From positions 1 through 6,758 of the forward strand of contig DIUD01000068.1 of the NCBI GenBank assembly GCA_002428225.1: 6,758 bases of DNA. The letters are read 5' to 3'. The notes beneath the pieces were generated by a model. The model had not been told where the DNA came from and made no database searches. It saw only the letters and a program-made list of their open reading frames with translations. The translations under genes were made by a program, and so were the position numbers. The stretch's first letter is position 1; each line of letters opens with the position of its first letter. Source of the DNA: Roseovarius sp. UBA6167. GTDB taxonomy: Bacteria > Pseudomonadota > Alphaproteobacteria > Rhodobacterales > Rhodobacteraceae. Below, in pieces: positions 1 to 6,019 of the stretch.

Positions 1-328
1 TGCAGATCTTCTCGGCATGGGCTTCCGACAGCGCGCCGCCGAAGACGGTGAAATCCTGACTGAACACATAGACCACGCGTCCGTTGATCGTGCCCCAGCC
101 GGTCACCACCCCGTCGCCATAGGGGCGGCTCTTTTCCATGCCGAAATCGGTGCAGCGATGCGCCTTGAACATATCGAATTCTTCAAAGCTGCCCTCGTCA
201 AGGAGCAGTTCGATGCGCTCGCGGGCGGTCAGCTTGCCGCGTTTGTGCTGCGCCTCGATCCGCGCCACCCCGCCGCCGACACGCGCCTCCGAGCGGCGGC
301 GCTCAAGTTCGTGAAGGATGTCTTTCAT
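1..328 (-). CDS. pccB: Propionyl-CoA carboxylase beta chain (carboxyltransferase), N-terminal part
   Basis: This is the first 109 codons of the carboxyltransferase subunit of biotin-dependent propionyl-CoA carboxylase; the rest (the family is about 510 residues) lies beyond base 1. With PccA it makes methylmalonyl-CoA from propionyl-CoA in the cytoplasm, feeding the methylmalonyl-CoA pathway used for propionate and, in many Rhodobacterales, for acetate through the ethylmalonyl-CoA pathway. Visible family motifs are the N-terminal helix MKDILHELERRR, the stretch GKLTARERIELLLDEGSFEE (about residues 31-50), GDGVVTGWGTINGR (about 71-84) and the crotonase-like core start VFSQDFTVFGGALSEAHAEK (about 88-107). 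The ATG at 328-326 follows a good ribosome site (AAGGGGAG, minus strand, about 333-340). It is divergent from the fur gene. The related acetyl-CoA or methylcrotonyl-CoA carboxyltransferases are less likely, because the FSQDFTVFGGALSE block and N-terminus are PccB-like. Confidence 0.93.
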   Translation of the reverse strand, partial: MKDILHELERRRSEARVGGGVARIEAQHKRGKLTARERIELLLDEGSFEEFDMFKAHRCTDFGMEKSRPYGDGVVTGWGTINGRVVYVFSQDFTVFGGALSEAHAEKIC

Positions 329-389
329 GGCTCTCCCCTTGTCGCTGGCGCGCACATTAGGGGGACGCGGCCTTGAAACCAACCAGATT

Positions 390-445
390 CATGCAAATTT
401 GCAAAACTTTGGAAATCAATATATGCAAATATGAATATTTGAAAA
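390..445. promoter_or_regulatory. Cluster of TTTGCAAA-like octamers, candidate PccR (ScfR) or Mur operator
   Basis: This AT-rich island stands out in GC-rich DNA between pccB and fur. It holds one exact TTTGCAAA (398-405), a one-mismatch copy TTTGGAAA (408-415) and looser copies at 390-397, 422-429 and 438-445. Two perfect inverted repeats also lie here: TGCAAATTTGCA (392-403) and CAAATAT-GA-ATATTTG (426-441). In R. sphaeroides the motif TTTGCAAA-N4-TTTGCAAA upstream of pccB was proposed as the PccR operator, so a similar role 62-117 bases before pccB is reasonable. The spacing here (2 bases between the best two octamers) is not the published one. The TGCAAATTTGCA palindrome also resembles what I recall of rhizobial Mur sites, so autoregulation of the neighbouring fur gene is an alternative. 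Confidence 0.55.
418..445 (-). promoter_or_regulatory. Candidate pccB promoter inside the octamer cluster
   Basis: On the minus strand, TTTTCA (445-440) and TATATT (423-418) are separated by 16 bases and match the sigma-70 -35 and -10 consensus at 4/6 and 5/6. A start near 411 would leave a leader of about 83 bases before pccB and put the two best TTTGCAAA-like octamers at and just after the start point. AT-rich DNA produces such matches by chance. A plus-strand pair for fur in the same DNA (TTGCAA 399-404, 17 bases, TATGCA 422-427) is equally weak. Confidence 0.3.
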
Positions 446-583
446 CCTTCCCGCGCAGATCTGCCGCGCGCGTCACGGGGCGGGGCTGGCCGGATCGCGC
501 CTGTCGCATCGAAAGCGTGAAAACGGCTGGAAAAACGCCCCCCTTCCCGCTATCCCCCGGCAAGACCGACCCGGAGAGCCGCA

Positions 584-997
584 ATGCCCGAGACCATCAC
601 CGAACGCTGCGAAGCCAGGGGGCTGAGGATGACGGGGCAGCGGCGCACCATCGCCGAGGTTCTGGAAGCCGCCGACGACCATCCCGACGTGGAAGAGCTT
701 CACGCCCGCGCCGCCGCGCGTGACGCGCGGATCTCCATCGCCACGGTCTATCGCACGGTCAAGCTGTTCGAGGAGGCGGGAATCCTCGACAAGCTCGAAT
801 TCGGCAACGGGCGCGCGCGCTACGAGGATGCCGAGCGCGAGCATCACGACCACCTGATCGACATGCAGTCGGGCGAGGTGATCGAATTCGTCGATCCCGA
901 GATCGAGGCGCTTCAGGAGAAGATAGCCGAGCAACTGGGCTATCGGCTGGTGGGGCACCGGCTGGAGCTATACGGTGTGCCCCGGCGGAAGGGATAG
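584..997 (+). CDS. fur: Fur/Mur-family metal-responsive transcription regulator
   Basis: A 137-residue Fur-superfamily repressor, the normal length for the family. The N-terminal winged helix (about 1-83) carries the recognition helix region ISIATVYRTVKLFEEAGIL (50-68). The C-terminal dimerisation domain carries EREHHDHLID (84-93). By position, the metal ligands of E. coli Fur are all present: H33, E81, H88, H90 and E101 for one site, and H87, D89, E108 and H125 for another. The pair of cysteines that hold structural zinc in E. coli Fur (CxxC after HHDHLI) is replaced by D93 and S96, and the only cysteine is C9. This is the pattern of alphaproteobacterial Fur/Mur proteins, several of which respond to manganese rather than iron, so the sensed metal cannot be decided from sequence. 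The ATG at 584 has GGAGAG five bases upstream. The gene is followed after 3 bases by a cation efflux gene. Confidence 0.9.
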   Translation: MPETITERCEARGLRMTGQRRTIAEVLEAADDHPDVEELHARAAARDARISIATVYRTVKLFEEAGILDKLEFGNGRARYEDAEREHHDHLIDMQSGEVIEFVDPEIEALQEKIAEQLGYRLVGHRLELYGVPRRKG

Positions 998-1000
998 ACC

Positions 1001-1897
1001 ATGGACCGGGTGATGCGGCTGGCCATCGGCTCGGTGCTGGTGGGGCTGTTCGTCATGGCGCTCAAGCTGGTCGCCTGGCAGGTGACCGGCTCGCTTGCGC
1101 TCATGTCCGACGCGCTGGAAAGCCTCGTCAATCTGGCGACGGCGCTGGCGGTAATCGTGGCGCTGCGGGTGGCCCGGCGCCCGGCGGATGACAACCACCC
1201 TTACGGCCACCACAAGGCCGAATTCTTCTCGGCGGTGCTCGAAGGGGTGCTGATCGTGCTCGCCGCGCTCTTCATCCTGCGCGAGGCCTGGGGCGGATTC
1301 TTCGCCCCGCGCGCCATGGACGCGCCGATCCTCGGCATGGCGATCAGTGCGAGCGCGGGCGCGATCAACGGGGTCTGGGCCTTGTTGCTGATCCGCGGCG
1401 GGCGCGCGCACCGCTCGCCCGCGCTGGTGGCCGATGGCAAGCATCTGATGACCGATGTCGTCTCTTCCGTCGGCGTGCTGATCGGCGTGGCGCTGGCGGT
1501 GCTCACCGGCTGGTGGATGCTCGACCCGCTAATGGCGGTGGTGGTGGCGCTCAACATCCTGTGGTCGGGCTGGGGGGTGATCCGCGGCTCGCTCAGCGGG
1601 CTGATGGACGAGGCGGTGCCGGACGCGGAACAGGCCACGATCCGGGCGGTGATCGCCGAGGTGGCGCGCGACGGCGTGGCGATCGAGATGCACGACCTGC
1701 GCACGCGCCACGCCGGCCCCGTGACATTCATCGACTTTCACCTCGTGGTGCCAGGGCAGACCACGGTCGAGACGGCACACGCACTATGCGACCGGATCGA
1801 GGCCGCGCTGCACGACGCGCTGCCCGATGCGCGGGTCACGATCCATGTCGAACCCGAGCACGAGGCCGGGGATAGCGGCCACATGCGCCTGTCCTGA
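1001..1897 (+). CDS. Cation diffusion facilitator (CDF) metal efflux transporter, YiiP/FieF-like
   Basis: A 298-residue inner-membrane, proton-coupled divalent metal exporter. Six membrane segments are visible at about 6-26, 32-55, 77-94, 108-131, 146-170 and 173-193, followed by a cytoplasmic domain (about 205-290). The loop after segment 2 has DNHPYGHHKAEFFSA (64-78), the family's metal-binding loop. The transport site in segment 5 is H148 and D152 (HLMTD), as in YiiP. In segment 2 the usual DxxxD is replaced by E40 and N44 (ALESLVN). The cytoplasmic metal sites match YiiP: HDLRTRHAG with H231, then H247, H260, H282, and E284 in place of the YiiP aspartate. The start follows GGAAGGGA (987-994) six bases upstream and lies 3 bases after the fur stop, so the two genes are almost surely co-transcribed. 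This suggests export of the metal the regulator senses. Substrate (Mn, Fe, Zn, Co) is not decidable here. Confidence 0.9.
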   Translation: MDRVMRLAIGSVLVGLFVMALKLVAWQVTGSLALMSDALESLVNLATALAVIVALRVARRPADDNHPYGHHKAEFFSAVLEGVLIVLAALFILREAWGGFFAPRAMDAPILGMAISASAGAINGVWALLLIRGGRAHRSPALVADGKHLMTDVVSSVGVLIGVALAVLTGWWMLDPLMAVVVALNILWSGWGVIRGSLSGLMDEAVPDAEQATIRAVIAEVARDGVAIEMHDLRTRHAGPVTFIDFHLVVPGQTTVETAHALCDRIEAALHDALPDARVTIHVEPEHEAGDSGHMRLS

Positions 1898-1950
1898 GAG
1901 CGGCGGGATATCCGCTTGCCTTGGCCTGGCCGCTGCGCCATTTTCAAGCC

Positions 1951-3822
1951 ATGAACAAGCCAAGCGACAACCCCGCCGATCCGTTCAAGAAGGCGCTCGC
2001 CAACGCCACCAAGGTGATGGCCGACGACAGCGAACTGACGATCTCCTATTCGGTCGATCCCAGCGGGCTCTCGGGCGAAGCGATGCGCCTGCCGCAGGTG
2101 AGCCGCCGCATGAGCCGCGAGGAGGTGCTGCTGGCGCGCGGCACGGCGGATTCGCTGGCGCTGCGGCACAAGTTCCACGATCCGGCGATCCATGCCCGCT
2201 ACGCGCCCCCCGGAGAGATGGCGCGCGACCTGTATGAGGCAATGGAAACCGCCCGCTGCGAGGCCGTGGGCGCGCGCGACATGCCCGGAACCGCCACCAA
2301 TATCGACGCGCGCATCGCGCAGGATGCCGCGCGCCTGGGCTATGACCGGATCACCTCGAGCGAAGATGCGCCGCTGCCCGCTGCCGCCGGATACCTCATC
2401 CGCCATCTGGCCACCGGCCGCGACATGCCTGCGGGCGCACAGAACGTGATGGATCTCTGGCGCGATTTCATCGAGAAACAGGCGGGCGGCACGCTGGAGA
2501 ACTTGCAGGACATGCTCGCCGATCAGGCCGATTTCGCGCGACTGGCGCGGCGCGTGATCGAGGATCTGGGTTATGGCGATCAGCTGGGCGAGGATCCCGA
2601 CAACCCCGACGAAAGCGACGAGGACGAGGCCGAGGAGACAGCCGAGGAGGAGCAGGACAACACCGGCAAGGACGACAACCAGGAGGACGAGGCCGAGGCC
2701 GACCCTGAACGCAGCCAGGACGAGCAGCAGGATGCACAACAGGCGCAGGTCAGCCTTGACGAGATGAACGAGGAGGAGATCGACGAGGAGGCCGAGCTGC
2801 CCGAGGGCGAGGCCCCGCTCGAGCCGCCACCGCCACCGCCCGCCTCCGAGGCCGATCCGGCCTACGCCGTCTATCACACGGGCTTTGACGAGGAACTCCG
2901 CGCCGAGGAACTGGCCGACCCCGCCGAGCTGGAACGGCTGCGCGCCTATCTCGATCAGCAGCTCGAACCGCTCAAGGGCACGGTCTCGCGGCTGGCCAAC
3001 AAGCTGCAACGCCGCCTTCAGGCACAGCAAAGCCGAAGCTGGGAGTTCGACCGCGAGGAGGGCATCCTCGACGCCGGCCGCCTCGCGCGCGTCGTCGCCA
3101 ACCCCACCACGCCGCTGTCCTTCAAGGTCGAGAAGGATACCGAGTTCCGCGACACGGTGGTGACGCTTCTGCTGGACAATTCCGGCTCGATGCGCGGGCG
3201 GCCCATCTCCATCGCCGCGATCTGTGCCGACGTGCTGGCGCGCACGCTCGAGCGGTGCTCGGTCAAGGTGGAAATCCTCGGCTTTACCACCCGCGCCTGG
3301 AAGGGCGGGCAGAGCCGCGAGAAATGGCTCGCCGAAGGCCGCCCGCAACTGCCCGGCCGCCTCAACGACCTGCGCCACATCATCTACAAGGCCGCCGACG
3401 CACCGATGCGGCGCACGCGCAACAACCTCGGCCTGATGATGAAAGAGGGGCTGCTCAAGGAAAACATCGACGGCGAGGCGCTGGAATGGGCGCACCGGCG
3501 CACCATCGCGCGCAAGGAGGCGCGCAAGATCCTCATGGTGATCTCGGACGGGGCGCCGGTCGATGACAGCACGCTCTCGGTCAACCCGGCCAATTACCTC
3601 GAAAAGCACCTGCGCGACGTCATCGCCATGATCGAGCGCCGCCGCCAGGTCGAGCTTCTGGCCATTGGCATCGGCCATGACGTGACGCGCTATTATGACC
3701 GGGCGGTGACCATCACCGATGCCGAACAGCTTGCCGGCGCGATGATCGAGCAACTGGCGGCGCTCTTTGACAGCGACCCGCGCGCGCGGGCGCGGGTGAT
3801 GGGTATCCGGCGCGCAAGCTGA
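1951..3822 (+). CDS. cobT: Aerobic cobaltochelatase subunit CobT
   Basis: A 623-residue subunit of the CobNST chelatase, which inserts cobalt into hydrogenobyrinic acid a,c-diamide in the aerobic B12 pathway; Pseudomonas denitrificans CobT is about 631 residues. The N-terminal domain starts MNKPSDNPADPFKKALANAT. An acidic Glu/Asp/Gln-rich linker spans about 214-291 and ends in six prolines (292-297). The C-terminal part is a von Willebrand A-type domain with an intact metal (MIDAS) motif D409-N-S411-G-S413 and a downstream SDG at 532-534. The ATG at 1951 is chosen because family proteins begin there; an in-frame TTG at 1921 would add ten atypical residues. No convincing Shine-Dalgarno precedes this ATG. 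A weak TTGCCT (1916-1921), 17 bases, CATTTT pair would give a start close to the ATG, so a near-leaderless message is conceivable. CobS, the AAA+ partner, is not adjacent on either side. Confidence 0.94.
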   Translation: MNKPSDNPADPFKKALANATKVMADDSELTISYSVDPSGLSGEAMRLPQVSRRMSREEVLLARGTADSLALRHKFHDPAIHARYAPPGEMARDLYEAMETARCEAVGARDMPGTATNIDARIAQDAARLGYDRITSSEDAPLPAAAGYLIRHLATGRDMPAGAQNVMDLWRDFIEKQAGGTLENLQDMLADQADFARLARRVIEDLGYGDQLGEDPDNPDESDEDEAEETAEEEQDNTGKDDNQEDEAEADPERSQDEQQDAQQAQVSLDEMNEEEIDEEAELPEGEAPLEPPPPPPASEADPAYAVYHTGFDEELRAEELADPAELERLRAYLDQQLEPLKGTVSRLANKLQRRLQAQQSRSWEFDREEGILDAGRLARVVANPTTPLSFKVEKDTEFRDTVVTLLLDNSGSMRGRPISIAAICADVLARTLERCSVKVEILGFTTRAWKGGQSREKWLAEGRPQLPGRLNDLRHIIYKAADAPMRRTRNNLGLMMKEGLLKENIDGEALEWAHRRTIARKEARKILMVISDGAPVDDSTLSVNPANYLEKHLRDVIAMIERRRQVELLAIGIGHDVTRYYDRAVTITDAEQLAGAMIEQLAALFDSDPRARARVMGIRRAS

Positions 3823-3900
3823 ACCGGGGTGCGCGCCGGGCCATTGATTTCCGCCACCATTTGCGCCAAACCCGCCTCGAACCACCACCAAAGGCCCGCC

Positions 3901-4692
3901 ATGACCCGTATCGACGCCAAATTCGCCGAGTTGCACACCGCTGGCCGCAAGGCGTTCGTTTCCTACATCATGGCCGGGGATCCGGACATGGCGACATCGC
4001 TTGCGGTGATGAAGGGGCTGCCCGGGGCGGGGGTCGATGTGATCGAGCTTGGCGTGCCCTTTACCGATCCGATGGCCGACGGGCCGACCATCCAGCTTGC
4101 CGGGCAGCGCGCGCTTGCGGGCGGCATGACGCTCTCGAAGGCGCTCGACATGGTGGCAGAGTTTCGCAAGGGCGACGACACGACGCCGATCGTGCTCATG
4201 GGCTATTACAACCCGATCTACAATCGCGGCGTCGCGCGGTTCCTGGCCGATGCCACGGCGGCAGGCGTGGACGGGCTGATCGTGGTCGATCTGCCCCCCG
4301 AAGAGGATGAGGAGCTGTGCCTGCCCGCCAACGCGGCGGGGCTGAACTTCATCCGGCTGGCCACGCCCACCACCGACGATGCGCGCCTGCCAAAGGTGCT
4401 GCGCAACACGTCCGGCTTCGTCTATTACGTCTCGATCACCGGCATCACTGGTGCTGCGGCGGCAGAGGCGGGCGATGTCGCCCCCGAGGTCGCGCGCATC
4501 AAGGCGCAGACCGACCTGCCGGTGATCGTGGGCTTTGGCATCCGCACGCCCGAGACGGCTCAAGGTATCGCCAGCGTCGCCGATGGCTGCGTCGTGGGCT
4601 CCGCCATCGTGGGCGAGATCGCCAAGGGGCGGCCGGTCGCCGAGGTGCTCGATTTCGTGCGCGCGCTGGCGGCGGGCGCGCACCGCGCCTGA
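3901..4692 (+). CDS. trpA: Tryptophan synthase alpha chain
   Basis: A 263-residue TIM-barrel enzyme that cleaves indole-3-glycerol phosphate to indole and glyceraldehyde 3-phosphate, passing indole to TrpB in the alpha2-beta2 complex. Catalytic residues fall at the same numbers as in Salmonella TrpA: E49 (VIELGVPF) and D60 (DPMADGP). The GITG loop with T183, Y175, the phosphate-binding GFGI (G211-G213) and VGSAIV (232-237) are also present. The ATG at 3901 has AAAGG six bases upstream; an in-frame ATG at 3829 would add 24 non-family residues and is rejected. The gene lies 78 bases after cobT in the same direction and might be read from it; a possible promoter (TTGATT 3844-3849) has no good -10 partner. 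trpB and trpF are not adjacent, so the alpha chain is made from a separate locus from its partner, unless trpB lies outside the window. Confidence 0.96.
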   Translation: MTRIDAKFAELHTAGRKAFVSYIMAGDPDMATSLAVMKGLPGAGVDVIELGVPFTDPMADGPTIQLAGQRALAGGMTLSKALDMVAEFRKGDDTTPIVLMGYYNPIYNRGVARFLADATAAGVDGLIVVDLPPEEDEELCLPANAAGLNFIRLATPTTDDARLPKVLRNTSGFVYYVSITGITGAAAAEAGDVAPEVARIKAQTDLPVIVGFGIRTPETAQGIASVADGCVVGSAIVGEIAKGRPVAEVLDFVRALAAGAHRA

Positions 4693-4706
4693 GCGGATCA
4701 TCAGGC
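4687..4706 (+). terminator. Possible stem-loop at the trpA stop codon
   Basis: GCCTGA (4687-4692) pairs perfectly with TCAGGC (4701-4706) around an 8-base loop, and the first arm contains the trpA stop codon. There is no T-run after it, so it is not a standard intrinsic terminator. It may mark the message 3' end or be chance. Confidence 0.25.
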
Positions 4707-4725
4707 CCGACGGAACGAGTTGCGC

Positions 4726-4754
4726 GAGATCCCCCGGTCGCGCCGGAGGATGAC
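4726..4754 (+). repeat. Degenerate 29-base palindromic repeat, copy 1
   Basis: The unit begins GAGAT and ends GGATGAC. Its core forms a hairpin: 4729-4732 with 4748-4751 and 4734-4737 with 4743-4746, with one C-A mismatch and a TCGCG loop. Reversed and complemented, the second unit at 4773-4801 has the same length and matches it at 20 of 29 positions. CCCCGG/CCGGGG-centred units with GAGA and TGAC ends are, from memory, common intergenic repeats in alphaproteobacteria. It lies between the converging trpA and DUF3445 genes. Confidence 0.55.
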
Positions 4755-4772
4755 CCGCGCAGCCCGGCCCCC

Positions 4773-4801
4773 GTCACCCCCGGACCTGATCCGGGGGTCT
4801 C
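4773..4801 (-). repeat. 29-base palindromic repeat, copy 2, inverted, possible bidirectional terminator
   Basis: A strong hairpin: ACCCCCGGA (4776-4784) pairs without mismatch with TCCGGGGGT (4790-4798) around a CCTGA loop. On the minus strand the unit reads GAGA...TGAC, like copy 1, which lies 18 bases away in the opposite orientation. The stem overlaps the stop codon and last codons of the DUF3445 gene. Its position between two convergent genes suits a transcription end signal or mRNA 3' protection, although no T-run follows. Confidence 0.65.
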
Positions 4802-5544
4802 TGGCCCATCATGGCTGCGCCGGAACGCGCGATCACATAGGTGTGGATCGAGAACACGCAGGCCCGCGTCCCGGGCAGGCGCAGCACGCATTGCCGCTCG
4901 GATCGCAGATACGGCAGGCGCGCGCGGGCCGCGTCATCGACGGCCTCACGCAGGGGATGAAAAAGCGCCGGATCACCATAGCCATGGGCGTTGAACCGCC
5001 ACAGCGGGCGGCTCGGCTGCACCCCGTCGAACAGCCGCTGCACACGGGGCGCGATTGCGTGATATTCGGGGACAGGCGCGTGAATCGCCAGAAGCGGGCG
5101 GCCGACCTTCTCGGCCAGCCGCCAGCTTGCCGGAAAGCACAGCACGGCGGCGCTCAGCACATGCTCCGCCCCGCGCTTTTCCATGATGCAGAGATCCTCC
5201 TGCACCAGGTGGCCAAGGGTCAGCATCGGGTCGGCCCGGTCAATCGGCACGGTCACGCCATCGGGGCGGCGCGCCTCTTTTGCGGAAATGTCATAACCCG
5301 CCCCATATTCCGCCAGCCAGTCCAGCACGAATTGCAAAAGCTCGTCCATCGCCGGCCCCGCGCCCGCGGTCACGGCCAGCACATCGGCGCGGCGCTCTGA
5401 CAAGAGCCGCGCGCGAAGGGCCATCTGCGCGGCGAAAGCCTCATCGACCAGCAGCCACCCGGCCATGTCAAGCGGCGCGATGCCCGGCAGCGGGCGCTGC
5501 GCGCTCACATCATAGGGGGTGACAGATTGCAGGATCGGGGTCAT
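4774..5544 (-). CDS. DUF3445 protein, heme-dependent oxidative N-demethylase-like
   Basis: A 256-residue protein of the DUF3445 family (PF11927), whose studied members are the heme-binding subunit of oxidative N-demethylases such as dimethylamine monooxygenase (DmmA/HODM alpha). Family blocks seen are PGIAPLDMAGWLLVDEAFAA (20-39), LGHLVQEDLCIME (110-122), VLCFPASW (134-141), KVGRPLLAIHAPVPEY (146-161), RPLWRFN (179-185), LRSERQCVLRLP (213-224) and FSIHTY (231-236). The reductase and other subunits found with DmmA are not in the window, so the electron donor and the substrate are unknown and dimethylamine should not be assumed. The ATG at 5544 overlaps the stop of the upstream DUF6314 gene as ATGA, with GAGAGG as ribosome site just before it. 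The last eight or nine residues (about 248-256, ending RPPDQVRG) are encoded by a palindromic repeat and lie beyond the conserved domain. Confidence 0.85.
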   Translation of the reverse strand: MTPILQSVTPYDVSAQRPLPGIAPLDMAGWLLVDEAFAAQMALRARLLSERRADVLAVTAGAGPAMDELLQFVLDWLAEYGAGYDISAKEARRPDGVTVPIDRADPMLTLGHLVQEDLCIMEKRGAEHVLSAAVLCFPASWRLAEKVGRPLLAIHAPVPEYHAIAPRVQRLFDGVQPSRPLWRFNAHGYGDPALFHPLREAVDDAARARLPYLRSERQCVLRLPGTRACVFSIHTYVIARSGAAMMGQRPPDQVRG

Positions 5545-5951
5545 GGGGCCTCTCGCCGGTAATCCGTCACCATGTGATAATCCTTGCGCGGCCCGCGCAC
5601 GCGCCAGTCCACGCGGAAATCCGGCCAGCGGCCGAAATCATAGTGCCCGTCATACTGGTCCGGGGCGCACCAATGCGCGACCGCGCCGCCCCCGGGGGGC
5701 ACCTGGTGAAACGGCCGCCCGTCCTCGAACGCCACGCACAGCCCCGGCCCCCACAGCGTGCGGCGCGTCACCCGCATCGGCGCATGGCCCGGCAGCTGCA
5801 TCTCGCCCGCCTCCTCGCAGACGAGACCCGCGCCGTCGCGCCGCCAGACCGCGCGCCCCGCGACATGGGTCACGCGCCCGCCCGCCTCGGTCACGCGGCG
5901 GTCAAACCGCCACGCCCCCTCGAAATCCGCCAATTGCCGCACGCCCCGCAC
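5541..5951 (-). CDS. DUF6314 family protein of unknown function
   Basis: A small protein, 136 residues from the chosen GTG at 5951. It starts with the family-like FEGAWRFDRRV (10-20) and has further conserved-looking blocks at LVCEEAGEMQLPG (43-55), TRRTLWG (62-68), VAFEDGRPFH (73-82), YDGHYDFGRWPDFRVDW (100-116) and GPRKDYHMVTDYR (120-132), which I recognise as DUF6314. The opening FxGxW-R pattern and alternating short strands suggest a small beta-barrel of the lipocalin/nitrobindin sort; that is inference. No signal peptide is seen. The start is uncertain: GTG at 5951 (AAGG four bases upstream) or GTG at 5942 fit. An ATG at 6119 would run antisense through the start of purB and is unlikely. 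Its stop overlaps the DUF3445 start by four bases, which points to translational coupling and related roles. Confidence 0.8.
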   Translation of the reverse strand: MRGVRQLADFEGAWRFDRRVTEAGGRVTHVAGRAVWRRDGAGLVCEEAGEMQLPGHAPMRVTRRTLWGPGLCVAFEDGRPFHQVPPGGGAVAHWCAPDQYDGHYDFGRWPDFRVDWRVRGPRKDYHMVTDYRREAP

Positions 5952-5957
5952 CCTGCC

Positions 5958-5986
5958 TTGCCGCGCCTCGCCTCTGCCACTAGAAG
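5958..5986 (+). promoter_or_regulatory. Weak candidate purB promoter
   Basis: TTGCCG (5958-5963), 17 bases, TAGAAG (5981-5986) give a partial sigma-70 match; a start near 5993 would leave a leader of about 27 bases before purB. The whole divergent interval to the DUF6314 gene is only 68 bases (5952-6019), so both promoters must lie in it or overlap the start of the leftward gene. Confidence 0.3.
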
Positions 5987-6019
5987 CGCAACAAACCCCA
6001 TCTGCCAGAGGACGACAAG

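Noticed and set aside
455..464. GCAGATCTGC perfect ten-base palindrome upstream of fur
   Set aside because: It is short, single and unlike any regulator site I can name; chance is adequate as an explanation.
373..958. Open frames in the pccB-fur interval and over fur (373-723 plus, 473-958 minus)
   Set aside because: They overlap fur in the wrong frame or strand, start within the AT-rich control region and look like no known protein.
1899..1916. AGCGG/CCGCT stem-loop after the CDF gene as a terminator
   Set aside because: The stem has only five base pairs with an eight-base loop and no T-run; too weak to support.
1921..1950. TTG start for cobT ten codons upstream
   Set aside because: The extra residues are not like family N-termini, and the MNKPSDNPADPF start at 1951 is.
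3829..3900. Upstream ATG for trpA adding 24 residues
   Set aside because: The ATG at 3901 has a proper ribosome site and places the catalytic E49 and D60 at the standard numbers.
1738..4701. A 987-codon open frame on the minus strand across the CDF end, cobT and trpA
   Set aside because: It is antisense to three clearly homologous genes, has the low-complexity His/Arg/Gly-rich make-up of a GC-rich shadow frame and shows no family motif.
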